Assembly (NCBI GenBank): GCA_964034945.1
Contig: OZ035960.1
Span: forward strand, 65,502,470 to 65,566,469
DNA from: Chrysopilus asiliformis
Lineage: Eukaryota; Arthropoda; Insecta; Diptera; Rhagionidae
DNA: 64,000 nucleotides
Direction of reading: 5' to 3'
A program made the translations under genes and the position numbers. The notes below the pieces were generated by a model that worked only from the letters and a program-made list of their open reading frames with translations, ran no database searches and had not been told where the DNA came from. How positions within the stretch are numbered: position 1 is the first letter of the stretch; each line of letters begins with the position of its first letter. Below are positions 32,859 through 43,260 of this stretch, in pieces.

Positions 32859-34223
32859 ATGAATGCGAATGTCTTCACTAAAAAAGAGACCATATCAGCA
32901 ATTAAGTACATAGCTGAATTTAAAGACTTCAAGTTGAAGCAAGAATCCATTCTGAACAATATCATTAGTAAGGCCCAATCAATGGCCAGACAAGACTTCA
33001 AGTCCATAAAGGACCACATGGTATTACATACCTGGGTTTCAGACTGTGCAAGGTATCACCTCTGCACGAAAATTAACACTTTCTTAAAAGCAAAGGTCCT
33101 GTTCTGGGACGAACTCACCCAACATAACTTCGACCCCGAGTTGAAAATATCGGAGTCACCAGAAAATTTATACCTACACCTTAAATCACCCAGAAAAATA
33201 ACATGGCAACTCAGAGTGATCCCGATTTTACCCCAATTCGAAATTGCCACAGACTGCCACCACACAGCTTCCGGGCTGTATATTTGCAACAAATGCTTCC
33301 GCCAAGAATTCCAATATCTAACTACCAACTTCAACGAAACTAATGACCATTTCGAGATGTCTCTAAAAAACAAGGTCATTATCACAAATTTTCAATTTGA
33401 AAATCACTGTGTACTGAGGCAACTAACCCCTCAGTACCTGGAATTCAACGGCATGTGCCTCCACTACCATGAGGGCAAAATCCTTACCACCACCCTAGAA
33501 AATTGTCATTCGAAACAAACCATAACAATTACGAACATCACGTCCGGAATAGCCATACCCGAACTACCTCACAGAAACATCGTAATAAACCACAGCCTAC
33601 AACTCGGGCATGAACTGTTCAAAGAATCCAAAGACCAACGTCTGCTAATCCAAAGCGACTCGCGCAAAACCCTCAAAATAGACGAGATAATAAAGAATAT
33701 CACGAGGAGTTCCGCAAAGAGGATTAACCTTATTCATGATTCAAAAGATGTGATCAAGACACTGTTCAACGTTAACCTTTTATGCAACATCTTTAACTTC
33801 TTATTAACTTTACTCCTTGCGTTGATAATAGCCAAGGACACTAGGACCGCTATAATCGCTAGGGTTAAATGGCGTAACATACTTAAACGAAAAAACTCTC
33901 CTCGGACAACCCACGAAAAGAATAACGGTCCATTGGACCCTCCACAGACGACGCAAAAGCATATAGGGAACCGAACGGCGAAACGAACATACACTTTCCG
34001 AGGTCAACATAAAGACCTTGGGGAACATGAATTCATAATCCACTCCGATACCGAGACATACGATCTTATCGACAATAATTTGATAATTCAAATTACAACT
34101 GATGGACCGTACTCCCTGTTCACTAATATTTCTTACTTCTCATTCGAGGCCCAGGACGAACAATCCGAAATAGGTCAGGAAAATGCACCGGAAGCGTCGT
34201 CCCAAGCTGCCTCAAACAAATGA
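32859..34223 (+). CDS. env: env region, second ORF (transmembrane-subunit-like part)
   Basis: The longest Met-initiated reading is 454 codons, but the frame is open from 32748 and overlaps the preceding ORF, so this looks like the second half of one envelope gene separated by a frame break or, less likely, a separate cistron. It has paired cysteines in its middle, a hydrophobic membrane-spanning segment at about residues 305-330 (rich in L, I and A) and a charged cytoplasmic tail of about 120 residues starting KDTRTAIIARVKWR. That order matches envelope transmembrane subunits of errantiviruses. No N-terminal Met context is convincing, which supports it being a continuation. Confidence 0.6.
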   Translation: MNANVFTKKETISAIKYIAEFKDFKLKQESILNNIISKAQSMARQDFKSIKDHMVLHTWVSDCARYHLCTKINTFLKAKVLFWDELTQHNFDPELKISESPENLYLHLKSPRKITWQLRVIPILPQFEIATDCHHTASGLYICNKCFRQEFQYLTTNFNETNDHFEMSLKNKVIITNFQFENHCVLRQLTPQYLEFNGMCLHYHEGKILTTTLENCHSKQTITITNITSGIAIPELPHRNIVINHSLQLGHELFKESKDQRLLIQSDSRKTLKIDEIIKNITRSSAKRINLIHDSKDVIKTLFNVNLLCNIFNFLLTLLLALIIAKDTRTAIIARVKWRNILKRKNSPRTTHEKNNGPLDPPQTTQKHIGNRTAKRTYTFRGQHKDLGEHEFIIHSDTETYDLIDNNLIIQITTDGPYSLFTNISYFSFEAQDEQSEIGQENAPEASSQAASNK

Positions 34224-34350
34224 GGACGATAAGACCCTTGTTCGTCAAATGGGGCCCCTCATTTTAATTCTCTTCGTTGAACAACTCTCATATGTCTCCT
34301 CAAAACTCTTGGTTAAAAGGGTTTACTGAGCAATTTACCCTTTCTTTAGA
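34224..34350 (+). other. Short spacer after env
   Basis: No feature is recognised between the env stop and the start of the tandem repeats. Confidence 0.4.
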
Positions 34351-34860
34351 AATCCTTTTCCTCGATTTTAAAAGTCGATTTAAAAAAAAAAAAAAAACTC
34401 CTAAATCCAGCTGTCCTGAAAGTCTTTCGGAAATCTCATGTAAGTTTTCGGGAAATTCGGAAATGTCTGACCAAAATGAACACCACATGCCTCGAGGTCA
34501 TATTTAAAGTACTTGATTATTCATTTTGTAAATCCAAGTGTGTTATTATTTATTTTTTGTTTTTATCGATTATTTTGCCATTAATATAATAGAGTCGAGC
34601 CTCGTGCAATTGGTTTAAAAAAAAAAAAAAAAAAAACCTGGATTGAAAATATAAAGTTTTCTCCAAATCTAAGACTATGTTATAGTTTTGCCTTCCTTGC
34701 CATTAAAATTAGCCGCTAGCAATCCTTTTCCTCGATTTTAAAAGTCGATTTAAAAAAAAACTCCTAAATCCAGCTGTCCTGAAAGTCGTTCGGAAATCTC
34801 ATGTAAGTTTTCGGGAAATTCGGAAATGTCTGACCAAAATGAACACCACATGCCTCGTGC

Positions 34861-34900
<40 letters not shown>

Positions 34901-35121
34901 GATTGAAAATATAAAGTTTTCTCCAAATCTAAGACTATGTTATAGTTTTGCCTTCCTTGCCATTAAAATTAGCCGCTAGCAATCCTTTTCCTCGATTTTA
35001 AAAGTCGATTTAAAAAAAAAACTCCTAAATCCAGCTGTCCTGAAAGTCGTTCGGAAATCTCATGTAAGTTTTCGGGAAATTCGGAAATGTCTGACCAAAA
35101 TGAACACCACATGCCTCGTGC

Positions 35122-35180
<59 letters not shown>

Positions 35181-35395
35181 GATTGAAAATATAAAGTTTT
35201 CTCCAAATCTAAGACTATGTTATAGTTTTGCCTTCCTTGCCATTAAAATTAGCCGCTAGCAATCCTTTTCCTCGATTTTAAAAGTCGATTTAAAAAAAAA
35301 TTCCTAAATACAGCTGTCCTGAAAGCCTTTCGGAAATCTCATGTAAGTTTTCGGGAAATTCGGAAAATGTCAAAAAAAAAACCACATGCAGATAA
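34351..35395 (+). repeat. Tandem repeat of about 260 bp with poly(A) tracts, four units
   Basis: Units start at 34351, 34721, 34981 and 35261, each opening AATCCTTTTCCTCGATTTTA. Each full unit holds a short A run, AATGAACACCACATGCCTCG, a long A tract and GGATTGAAAATATAAAG. The first carries about 100 extra bases (34497-34600) and the last is truncated. Long A tracts grow from about 20 to 26 to nearly 50. The units are otherwise close to identical, so the duplication is recent. It sits between env and the 3' LTR. Confidence 0.92.
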
Positions 35396-36137
35396 TTTCC
35401 ATATTTTTCCATTATTCCTTCATCATTTTTATTCTTTATATTCATTGTATTCTCATCCCGGTGGCCCCAATATGAGAATACTATGAGAATATTTTCCTAT
35501 AATCTCACACTTATCAAACTTAACCGTACGATTTTTTTTCATAAGTGTATTTTTAATTTACCTTAATAAAATTCTTAATTATATGCACCAGTCTAACCAA
35601 AATTTCCAAGCAATTTTTTTCGCAGACAACGGACGACAAGAACCCCTACAACACTATATTGCCAGACGCTATACTTCGAACAACAAGCAGTATATATATA
35701 AAAAAAAAAAATTTTTTTTATCCCCAACATATCGAACACCACTAATATGTGCTTTGTTTCGGTAGGTGGGACGCCCGTACGTTGCATCGGCATCATGAGA
35801 GCGGCCTTCACCAGCGTGGAAGAGCGCCGAATTCCCTTCACACTACAAGATATCAGTCGTCCGCAAAACGTCAACTTAAGCCTAATTAGCACCGACAGTA
35901 CCTAATGATCAAAATCTGCCGGGATGGCCTCCAAAGGACCACATCGAGATATTTTTCACCATTGGCAACTACTATGCGGACAAGAGCATACTCCATTCCC
36001 GGGAGATCTCACTATGTCCGTGCTCAAAAGAATGATGATGGATGGTGGGAGAGTGTCATAAACGACGTTACCAACTATTTTCTGGTAAGGACGTTGAACC
36101 TTACATTTAAACACAACTTATATTTTTTCATATAAAA

Positions 36138-36171
<34 letters not shown>

Positions 36172-36875
36172 TATCTAGAAACAATAATTAATATCCAATA
36201 ATAACTATGCGTAGGTTTAATTATTATTATTAATATCAATTTATACTACTGTTAGCTATTAGTCTAGAAACGAACGTAAAATGAGTAAGAATTCATTTGT
36301 TTAGTGATAAATTTGTCACTGATTTGTTAAAGGAAAATAAAATTGAATAATTATATGGAATTTAAATGATCTACTAGTATAGCATTTCCAAATAATAAGA
36401 TTTTTAAGATTTAAAAAAAAAAAAAAAAAAAAAAACCTAGAACCTTCCAAATTTTATACTCAATTTAAAAAAAAAAAATTCCAACTGAACACAACACATG
36501 GGGTGGCCGGGGTCGTTAGCGCCAACCATGGTTCAGCGGGGAGGAGTTCCGCCGGGGGGATGGGTAGGGGAGGGTGTAAAGTGAACCAACCCCCGCGAAG
36601 CATCAAGAAATTTTTTTTCTCCAAGGCGTTCGGTATATATATATAAAAAAAAAAAGAGATATACATATAAAATATCTTTCAAGAGGGAAGTAGCAAGAAG
36701 CACTCCCGTAATCGTCGAGAACCAAAGGGTTCAGCCATCAATAAAGATAGGCATTTGAACGACCTATGGAATACAAAAAAGGATCAGAGTGCGGGAAGCA
36801 AAAGAATTTTTTTTGGTATCGCTTTATTCTCTCCCTCCCGTCACCCGGTGGTGCGTCTTTTGCGAAGACTTGGCT
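35396..36875 (+). other. Unassigned block before the 3' LTR with coding-like scraps
   Basis: The block includes a 53-codon frame at 35747-35905 (TPVRCIGIMRAAFTSVEERR; IPFTLQDISRPQNVNLSL). In the next phase it is followed at once by 35880-36036 (PGWPPKDHIEIFFTIGNYY) and then by KNDDGWWESVINDVTNYF in a third phase near 36025-36085. These look like one decayed coding sequence, but I recognise no family. The rest is AT-rich with an (AT)n run at 36156-36175, A tracts, and a GC-richer patch at 36497-36600. Confidence 0.35.
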
Positions 36876-36889
36876 GGAGGGGGGAGGCA
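36876..36889 (+). promoter_or_regulatory. Polypurine tract
   Basis: GGAGGGGGGAGGCA directly precedes the 3' LTR and would prime plus-strand DNA synthesis. Position and composition are as expected. Confidence 0.8.
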
Positions 36890-37526
36890 TGTGATGGCCA
36901 ACGAAAAGACCATCACATTCCTTTCCCACGAATGGCTGATTCAATCGCGATACAAAACGTCTCAAATTGCAGCAGACGTGATGTGACGCGATTGAGTCAG
37001 CATAAAGCGAGTAAACAACCACTTCATGTGCCAAGTGCATGAGTTCGGTCGCGACATAAACAGTTCGAATTACCGAACTGATAAGAGTGACGCGGCCGAC
37101 TCAGCATTTGTTTGAGGCATGGGTTGCTGCTGGCGACGACGGCCAGTTGAGTGAGTTGAGTTGAGTTTCGGTGTTTTTAAGAGTCGGTTGTGTTTCGGTC
37201 GCGTAGTCGGAATGAAGATTTGAAAAGATTTATTAAAACATTAAAATAAGTTAAAATTTGGAAAGATTTATTAAAACATTAAAATAAGTTAAAATTTGGA
37301 AAGATTTATTAAAACATTAAAATAAGTTAAAATTTGGAAAGATTTATTAAAACATTACAATAAGTTGAAATTTGGAAAGATTTATTAAAACATTAAAATA
37401 AGTTAAGATAGTAAAGGTATTGTGCGAAATAGTGTAACAGTTTTTAGTGATTAAATAAATAAATATAAAGGACAAAGTGTGTAATTACTAACAATAACAA
37501 TTCTCCCAAAAAAACCCCCCACGACA
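36890..37526 (+). repeat. 3' LTR
   Basis: It has the same 637-bp length and ends as the 5' LTR (TGTGATGG to ACGACA), including the five 38-bp repeats. It is followed by the TATA duplication at 37527-37530. Confidence 0.95.
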
Positions 37527-37530
37527 TATA

Positions 37531-37780
37531 GAACGAACGAAAGAAAAGCTGATCGCACTGCAAAGTTGCTGAAACAGAATCGCTAAGAGAAAAGTTGCGT
37601 TATATTATTTTTTAATTGTTATATTATTTTTCTCACCTTTTATTAAGTAATGTTGTGTTGTGTTCTTTTTTGTTATTTTTATTTTATAAAATTTAATTTT
37701 TCTTAAGTTGCTGCACAATGTTATGGTTATAAATCGTAAAATACAATTCTCTTTCTTCCTTTATTCACATCGAATTTAAT
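37531..37780. other. AT-rich flank, nothing recognised
   Basis: This is sequence between the errantivirus-like element and the next MITE. It would have been contiguous with 21357 before that insertion. Confidence 0.4.
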
Positions 37781-38494
37781 AAAATAAAACCGACTTTAAA
37801 AAAAAACTGAAAAGAGAAAAAAGCACTAAAAAGAAAAAAATAATTTCAAACTATGTCCATTAATAGCGTATTTAAAATTCGGCTTTTTTGGAGTGGCGTT
37901 AAATTTACACTAAATAAAATCGTTGTAAAATTTCTATTGTCAAGTTTCGCACAAAATCAGTTTGTACATGGAGACAAAAAATAGGATAGATTTCTACAAA
38001 AAATAGTAACATATGAGACAGTGGGCTTTTTTATAGCGATTGCTTAAAAATAGGGAATCCAATTTGGGACATAAAAGAACTTAGTTTTGGTGCTTCTAAG
38101 AGCCGTGTCTATAGTTAATCTGTTTAACAACAAAATTTTTGGAGTCGATCTTAGTTCTTAGTTAGCCTTAAGGGTTAGAAAGTATGTAAACGATTAGCCT
38201 TAAGGGCTAGAAAGTATGTAATTTATTTTAGTTGCAAATTTAACGCCACTCCAAAAAAGCCGAATTTTAAATACGCTATTAATGGACATAGTTTGAAATT
38301 ATTTTTTTCTTTTTAGTGCTTTTTTCTCTTTTCAGTTTTTTTTTAAAGTCGGTTTTATTTTTTTTAGAAATTTTTTTTTATTTTTAGTTTCAATTTTTAA
38401 TATAGGTAAAATTACAAAGGGTTTGAGGGGATAAGTCCGCAGATGAGAAATATATAAAAGAATCTTCCAGATATTGTACTGAACACAATACCAT
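37781..38494. repeat. MITE-like element with about 117-bp inverted arms, copy 1
   Basis: The left arm (about 37789-37907) starts AAACCGACTTTAAAAAAAA and includes TATGTCCATTAATAGCG and CGGCTTTTTTGGAGTGGCG. The right arm (38239-38355) is its inverted copy, so a transcript could fold into a long near-perfect stem. A 31-bp duplication (TTAGCCTTAAGGG) lies at 38161-38222. The same sequence, with another 130 bases on the right, recurs at 46002-46712. Confidence 0.9.
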
Positions 38495-38511
38495 AGAAAA
38501 ATATACTTGAA

Positions 38512-38650
38512 CTAGGGGCTCCGCCCCGAACCGCTCCGCGGTTCATTCCCGCCCCACGCATCGGCCTTCGGCCTCCGCGTCCAGTTCTTCCTCGGCCTAC
38601 AGCCTCGATTGCTACTCGGCCTTCGGCCTCGAATCTGGCCAGTGGTATAA
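38512..38650 (-). mobile_element. Helitron-like 3' terminus, minus orientation
   Basis: Read on the minus strand, the segment ends with a GC-rich palindrome GAACCGCGGAGCGGTTC, a hairpin GGGGCGGAGCCCC and CTAG followed by T. Helitron 3' ends have a hairpin shortly before CTRR and insert next to T. Repeated GGCCGAAGGCCGA-type palindromes precede it. The same end occurs in plus orientation at 42142. The rest of the element was not identified. Confidence 0.5.
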
Positions 38651-39225
38651 TATGTCAATATCTTTCCAAAATTTTCGTTACAGTTGTAATTTTGACGATA
38701 AATAAAATTATTTTTGTTTTCATTATTTAAACATTTTTTTTAAATATAATTTTAAATGTAATACAGTAGAACGCGCTTAAATGCAACACGCGTAAATGCA
38801 AAACTCGTGTCATTGCACGCAAAATTTGTGCATGGAAGATTTTTAAGCATTTTTCATATAAATATACACGGATAAATGAAACACGCTTAATTGCAATACT
38901 TGCTTAAATGCAACCACTTTCACATCCGCAAAAGTATAAATTATATGAAATTTTACACGCTTAAATGCACATGTGCAAAAATGAAATGTGATTACACAAA
39001 AAAGTTATTATTGTTATTTTAATTTGATAAAATGAATTCTTAATTAGATTCTTTGTTTTTGTGTAGCCTCGTTGAATTTAAATGTTTATTACAGGAATAT
39101 TAAAGTTGCATGTTTATCTTTTACTCGCATAATTCCACATTAATGTGCATTTATCCGTGCTTCCGTGCTACCGCGCGTCTAATATATTTATCAATACTTA
39201 GATATTAATAGATCAAAAATTTTTT
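38651..39225. repeat. Pogo/Tigger-like end with repeated CGCTTAAATGCA motifs
   Basis: CAGTAGAACGCGCTTAAATG begins at 38765, and variants of CGCTTAAATGCAA recur about six times to 38975. Ends starting CAGT(A/T) with tandem subterminal motifs are seen in non-autonomous pogo/Tigger-type elements. A degenerate inverse motif near 39140-39180 could be the other end. No transposase is present. Confidence 0.35.
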
Positions 39226-39480
39226 TTATGATACCCCAGAAGGAAATGAAGCTTTTAAAAAGTGCTAAACTGGACTGTCGGATGACATATTGATGGTAAC
39301 CGACAAAAACAACGCATTGACAACATTAACTCTAAAACGAAACGAAAACATTTTTTGCGAATATCTCAAAAACTGTGCATCTTATCAAAAAAAGTTCAAG
39401 AACAAAAGTTATTTGAGATATGATTCTAGATAAAACTCCCATACATCAAAATCCGATTGGAGTACATTTTCGTTAATTTC
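39226..39480 (-). repeat. Partial inverted copy of the CCCGTATGGTGA family
   Basis: The segment includes AAAAACTGTGCATCTTATCA and CCCATACATCAAAATCCGAT, which are the reverse complement of sequences at 46938-47030 and 47762-47865 in the CCCGTATGGTGA repeat family. Both ends are missing. Confidence 0.65.
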
Positions 39481-41134
39481 TCGACCCCAGCGCCACCTAT
39501 CGGGTTTAAATTTTATCAACATTTTAATCTTTATTTAAGTGTTATATGCAGGGTTCCCACCCCAAAAGTGAAAAGCGGAGTGTTACCGATCGAAAAATAG
39601 TAGTGTCAGAGGGATTTCAGTAGTGTCAACTTTTTTAACAGTCATTTAGAGTTTTATTGAGACAACACATTTTGAATGTTACCGTCTAATGTTTTATTGC
39701 ATACCATATCAGTACATTTTTATATTAGTACAAAAATCAATTTTTTTAATTAAAATTAAAGGAAGGAATTAAGTATTGTATGTCCCTTTTGTGCAAGGCT
39801 TGAGTGCGTTTAGTCAGTCACTTTTTCATAGGGAATGCCTGAAGTAGGTACTTAAATATTTTACATAAAGAGTCTGAATGATTATAAATTACATATTTTT
39901 TAATTTTCCCCAGATAAATGAACTTTTCAAATCCAGAAATTAACTTTCTTTGTAGCACGTTTTTTATAGGGTGAAAAAGGTAGTGTTTTGAGTTTTTCAG
40001 TAGTGTAAGTAGTGTTAGGTCAAATTATGTCGAAATAGTAGTGTAAAACTACGATAGTAGTGTAAACGGGATCCCTGGTTATATGTTGTGAATTTGCACA
40101 AAATCGGTCTATAAATACGAATTTTCGAAATTCGAACTCGACCCCAGCGCCACCTACCAGGGTCTTTTGCAAACAAAAACCGATCGGAGCACCACATGAA
40201 CATATGGTGTGAATATGAGGTGGATAGCTTCAGTGGTTCAGCCGTGATGATCAGACGAACATACGCACCAACGATTTTATATATTAAGATAGAACTTTTG
40301 CTCAGAACTAAATTTTTGAAATATTTCCCCTAAAATGAGGGGAAAGTCGCGCTATCTCTTCTTTGCAGCGCGAGCAAATGCCTCTCGCTTCGCATTTGAG
40401 AGGGAATGAGAAAATATATGTCATGTTTATAAATGTTGAGAACCAATATTGCCAGATATATATTAATGTTTAGTACAAGGAAAAACATATTTTTGCAATC
40501 CGTAAATGAAGTAAATGTTTTCAGACTTTTTATTTATAAATAGTGTTAACATTACGAAATTTAGTAAAACTCTTCAATACACTTTTGTTTGTAACTTTTT
40601 TTTCGATCCAAACCCCTGTACAAACAGTTTAAAAAACGCTGGTTTTCAGTTAAAATAAAGAGCATTATAGAGAATTTTCAACTTCTCTATAATGCTCTTT
40701 GCAAGAGTGGACAAGAAATATTAACGTTTGGTTATTTTTTGTCCATGATTTGTGTTTTTTTAAGTTGAATAAGAGCGAAAATAAAATGTTTTCTGCTCAA
40801 GTCATACTTTATTTAATATTATCCTAACAATGAAATTAGTTTGCAGAAGGGTGATAGGAGTTATTTTTTTTAGGTACGCCATTTTGAAGGTATAAAAGGA
40901 GTATAACAAATGTTAGGTTGTATTTTAAAATAGGATATACAAAAATATCCATAAATTTTAAATTTGGCGCTATTTTTAGTTTTAGTACAAATAAAAGTTA
41001 TATGGCAATACCATCTATTTGACAGTTCTCGTGTTTATAATTGAAGCCAGTTTTCACGTTTCGGTTTTCATCGAATTTTGTTTAATTTACTGACTTAATT
41101 CGCGCAAACTAAAATTATTTCGATGCAAAACTCA
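39481..41134. other. AT-rich DNA, no gene seen
   Basis: CGACCCCAGCGCCACCTA occurs at 39483 and 40139, suggesting an old dispersed repeat. A near-perfect hairpin lies at 40657-40699 (AAGAGCATTATAGAGAA and its inverse with an 8-base loop). No ORF with recognisable motifs is present. Confidence 0.4.
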
Positions 41135-41345
41135 CCGCTTATCTATCTATATATATAAAAATGGATGTATGTATGTATCTTCTTCTATATTACTAAAAAT
41201 GGATGTATGTATGTATGTATGTGTGTTTGTATGTATGTATGTATGTATGTATGTATGTATGTATGTATGTATGTATGTGGCTTATAGACTTCTAAGCCGC
41301 TGAACCGATTTTGACCAAATTTTCAGGAAAACTTTAGATTAGCAC
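41135..41345. repeat. (ATGT)n microsatellite in a dispersed repeat
   Basis: TATATATAAAAATGGATGTATG appears twice with mutations (41150 and 41197 regions), and then TATG runs to 41277. It is followed by CTTCTAAGCCGCTGAACCGA, a flank that reads like the tail of a repeat element rather than unique DNA. Confidence 0.7.
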
Positions 41346-41919
41346 AGAGGGTGTTTCTGTGAAGTTTGGTGCACCTACCCCTTAAGCTTCCCCCCTCTCC
41401 CATACAATCCAAAAAGTTATTTGCAAATTTCTCGAAAACGGTTCACTTTATTGCAAAACTCCAAGAACAAACAGTGTTTAGAATCCAATTCTACATAAAT
41501 ACTCAATACATGAAAATTCAATTGGAACACCTTTTGAAATTCTTATTGCAAAATTTCACTCTAATAAAAAATGTTGTATGTTTGTTTCTTTATGACTTTA
41601 CCTCCTACAACGTTATTATATTGGGTAACCTGCTACTCCAAAAACTCATTAAAAAAAGGAATGCAAAGATACCATCGTTATGTATAGCCCTCACCTGCTA
41701 TCTTCTGCAATTCTAAAGGGATTTGGTGCTTCAATGTATGACATGAATTAAAAAGAATGACATTTCCCACCATATTGTCTTTCCCCGTGTGGATAACCAC
41801 CTTTTACCGTTATTGAATATATTGTAAGTAAACAGTACGATTTTGTAATACACCGTTGGGTCACAAAGAAAAATGTCTCTAAAAAAATTTCCCTTTTTTG
41901 GGTTAATTATCTGCATTTG
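41346..41919. other. Repeat-flank sequence, no gene seen
   Basis: A 116-codon frame at 41366-41716 has low-complexity, AT-driven composition and no motif. I treat it as non-coding. Confidence 0.35.
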
Positions 41920-42142
41920 AGTCGAGGCCGAAGGCCGAGTAAAGAGGAAGGCGAGAGCTGAAATATATTTAAATAATTTTACGTAACCTCTCCATACATC
42001 AAATTCCAACAATTCAAGCGCGAGGGGCGAGGCCGAAAGCCGAGTAGTTGTGGAGGCCGTAGGCCGACGGGGGCAGGGAGGCCGAAGGCCGACCTGCGGA
42101 AGGGGGACGAACCGCGAAGCGGTTCGGGGCGCAGCCCCTAGT
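41920..42142 (+). mobile_element. Helitron-like 3' terminus, plus orientation
   Basis: Palindromic GAGGCCGAAGGCCGA units are followed by GAACCGCGAAGCGGTTC, the hairpin GGGGCGCAGCCCC and CTAG before T. It mirrors the end at 38512, so two 3' termini of one family face outward. They need not belong to a single element. Confidence 0.5.
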
Positions 42143-42545
42143 TAATGATAAAAACATAAAATAACGTGACATGCTGTGGAAATGTGAAAAAATGTGACTT
42201 TTCGGACGGTAAAATCTCTTTGGGGGATAAATCAGAAATCTCTTTGGGGGCTATTCAGAAAAAATGCTTCACTCACGGACACTGTAGATGTGCAGATTCT
42301 GTCTTCCTGTTATTCTTATTCGTAGGATAAGATACTGGAACATGACAAATGATTCAAAACAAAAAATCCGCTTGCCTCTCACCCCAACTTGCCTTATATG
42401 TTCTGGAACAGTGGACAAAGGGGGTCGGGTGTAAGAGAAAATGTCAAATAAAAATTTCAGGGATGTGTAAAGTTTTAGTACACGCATGCATTTGCATTTT
42501 AGTACAACAAAACACTTTAAGTGCAATTTTTCCATTGTAATTCAA
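42143..42545. other. Junction sequence, no gene seen
   Basis: A short duplicated motif ATCTCTTTGGGGG occurs at 42210 and 42238. The end of the gypsy RNase H frame fades at about 42545. Confidence 0.35.
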
Positions 42546-43260
42546 TTTTTTCCGCTTGATTGAATAATCGTACTCCGAGAGTTTATGATGAAATCGAACT
42601 AGTCGAGTAGTAGGATCTTTTACATTAAAGACTCCTTTTAATGGTTTGTGGTCGGTGTAAACCACGAATTTTCTTCCGTAGAGATAACATCTGAATGTTT
42701 TTACTGCCCAAGCAATCGCTAAAAGTCCCTTTTCTATTGTCGAATAATTTCTTTCTGCCTTGCTTAGACAACGGCTTGCGTACACTATTGGATGATCTTC
42801 CCTAATCTTTCCTTGAGACAAGACAGCACCAATGGCTGTGCCGCTGGCATCTGTAGTCACCATAAAAGGTTTCTCAAAGTCAGGATATGCCAATAATGGC
42901 GGGTTTATCATTGCATCCTTTAGTTTTTGTAATGCTTGCATACACTTTTCGTCCCACTTGAACTTATTGTCTTTGCGTAATAACTTGTTAAGCGGTTCCG
43001 CTATTTTTGAAAAGTTTAGTATGAGCTTTCTAAAATAGTTAACAAGTCCTAAGAAAGATTGGATTTGAGGTATAGTCCTGGGTTGTGGAAACTCTTGGAC
43101 ACAATTATGTCTTCATTTAACATGCGTTCGATTTCTTCCTGAATGATTCCTTTCTTCCTTTCCAGTAGTCTGTACATTTTTCTATGCACGGGGGGTATAT
43201 TTGGCAAAGTGGGAATCTGGTTCTACGGCAGGTGTGTAAGTTAAATTTTCACCTGGCAAA
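42546..43260 (-). pseudogene. Gypsy relic: RT edges and RNase H, RT core deleted
   Basis: Read leftward from 43260, the relic gives LPGENLTYTPAVEP and RKKGIIQEEIERMLNEDI (start of the RT), then at about 43085 jumps directly to IPQIQSFLGLVNYFRKL, the region after the thumb. About 500-600 bases with the catalytic YxDD core are thus missing. RNase H follows at 42941-42546 (TTDASGTAIGAVLSQ, YSTIEKGLLAIAW, TDHKPLKGVF, RFHHKLSEYDYSI) and breaks off. It belongs to the minus-strand gypsy element whose other parts lie at 43241-43648, 58350-59275, 62430-62619 and 63287-64000. Confidence 0.85.

Larger units (their letters stand above)
21358..37530 (+). mobile_element. 16.2-kb errantivirus-like Ty3/gypsy element with env
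   Basis: Two 637-bp LTRs beginning TG and ending CA (21362-21998 and 36890-37526) are flanked by TATA at 21358-21361 and 37527-37530, a 4-bp target duplication and the TATA-type target known for insect errantiviruses. Inside are a primer-binding site, a long leader, gag, pol, two env-region ORFs and a polypurine tract. The LTRs appear almost identical; the one difference I noticed is A/G near 21838 and 37368. The element is therefore young, yet pol has two frame breaks and env one. Most errantiviruses are about 7-9 kb. The excess here lies in the leader (1.5 kb), the pol-env gap (1.9 kb) and a 2.7-kb block after env. Confidence 0.92.

Noticed and set aside
36755..37042. 95- to 100-codon ORFs on both strands across the 3' LTR start
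   Set aside because: They overlap the polypurine tract and LTR boundary, and the LTR part is shared with the 5' LTR, where the frame is different upstream. They are chance frames.
41366..41716. 116-codon ORF after the (ATGT)n repeat
   Set aside because: It has AT-driven composition, no motif, and lies in the flank of a dispersed repeat.
38512..42142. A single 3.6-kb DNA transposon with terminal inverted repeats
   Set aside because: The ends have the internal order of Helitron 3' termini (hairpin then CTAG before T) and no transposase or target duplication was seen. Two separate termini are more likely.
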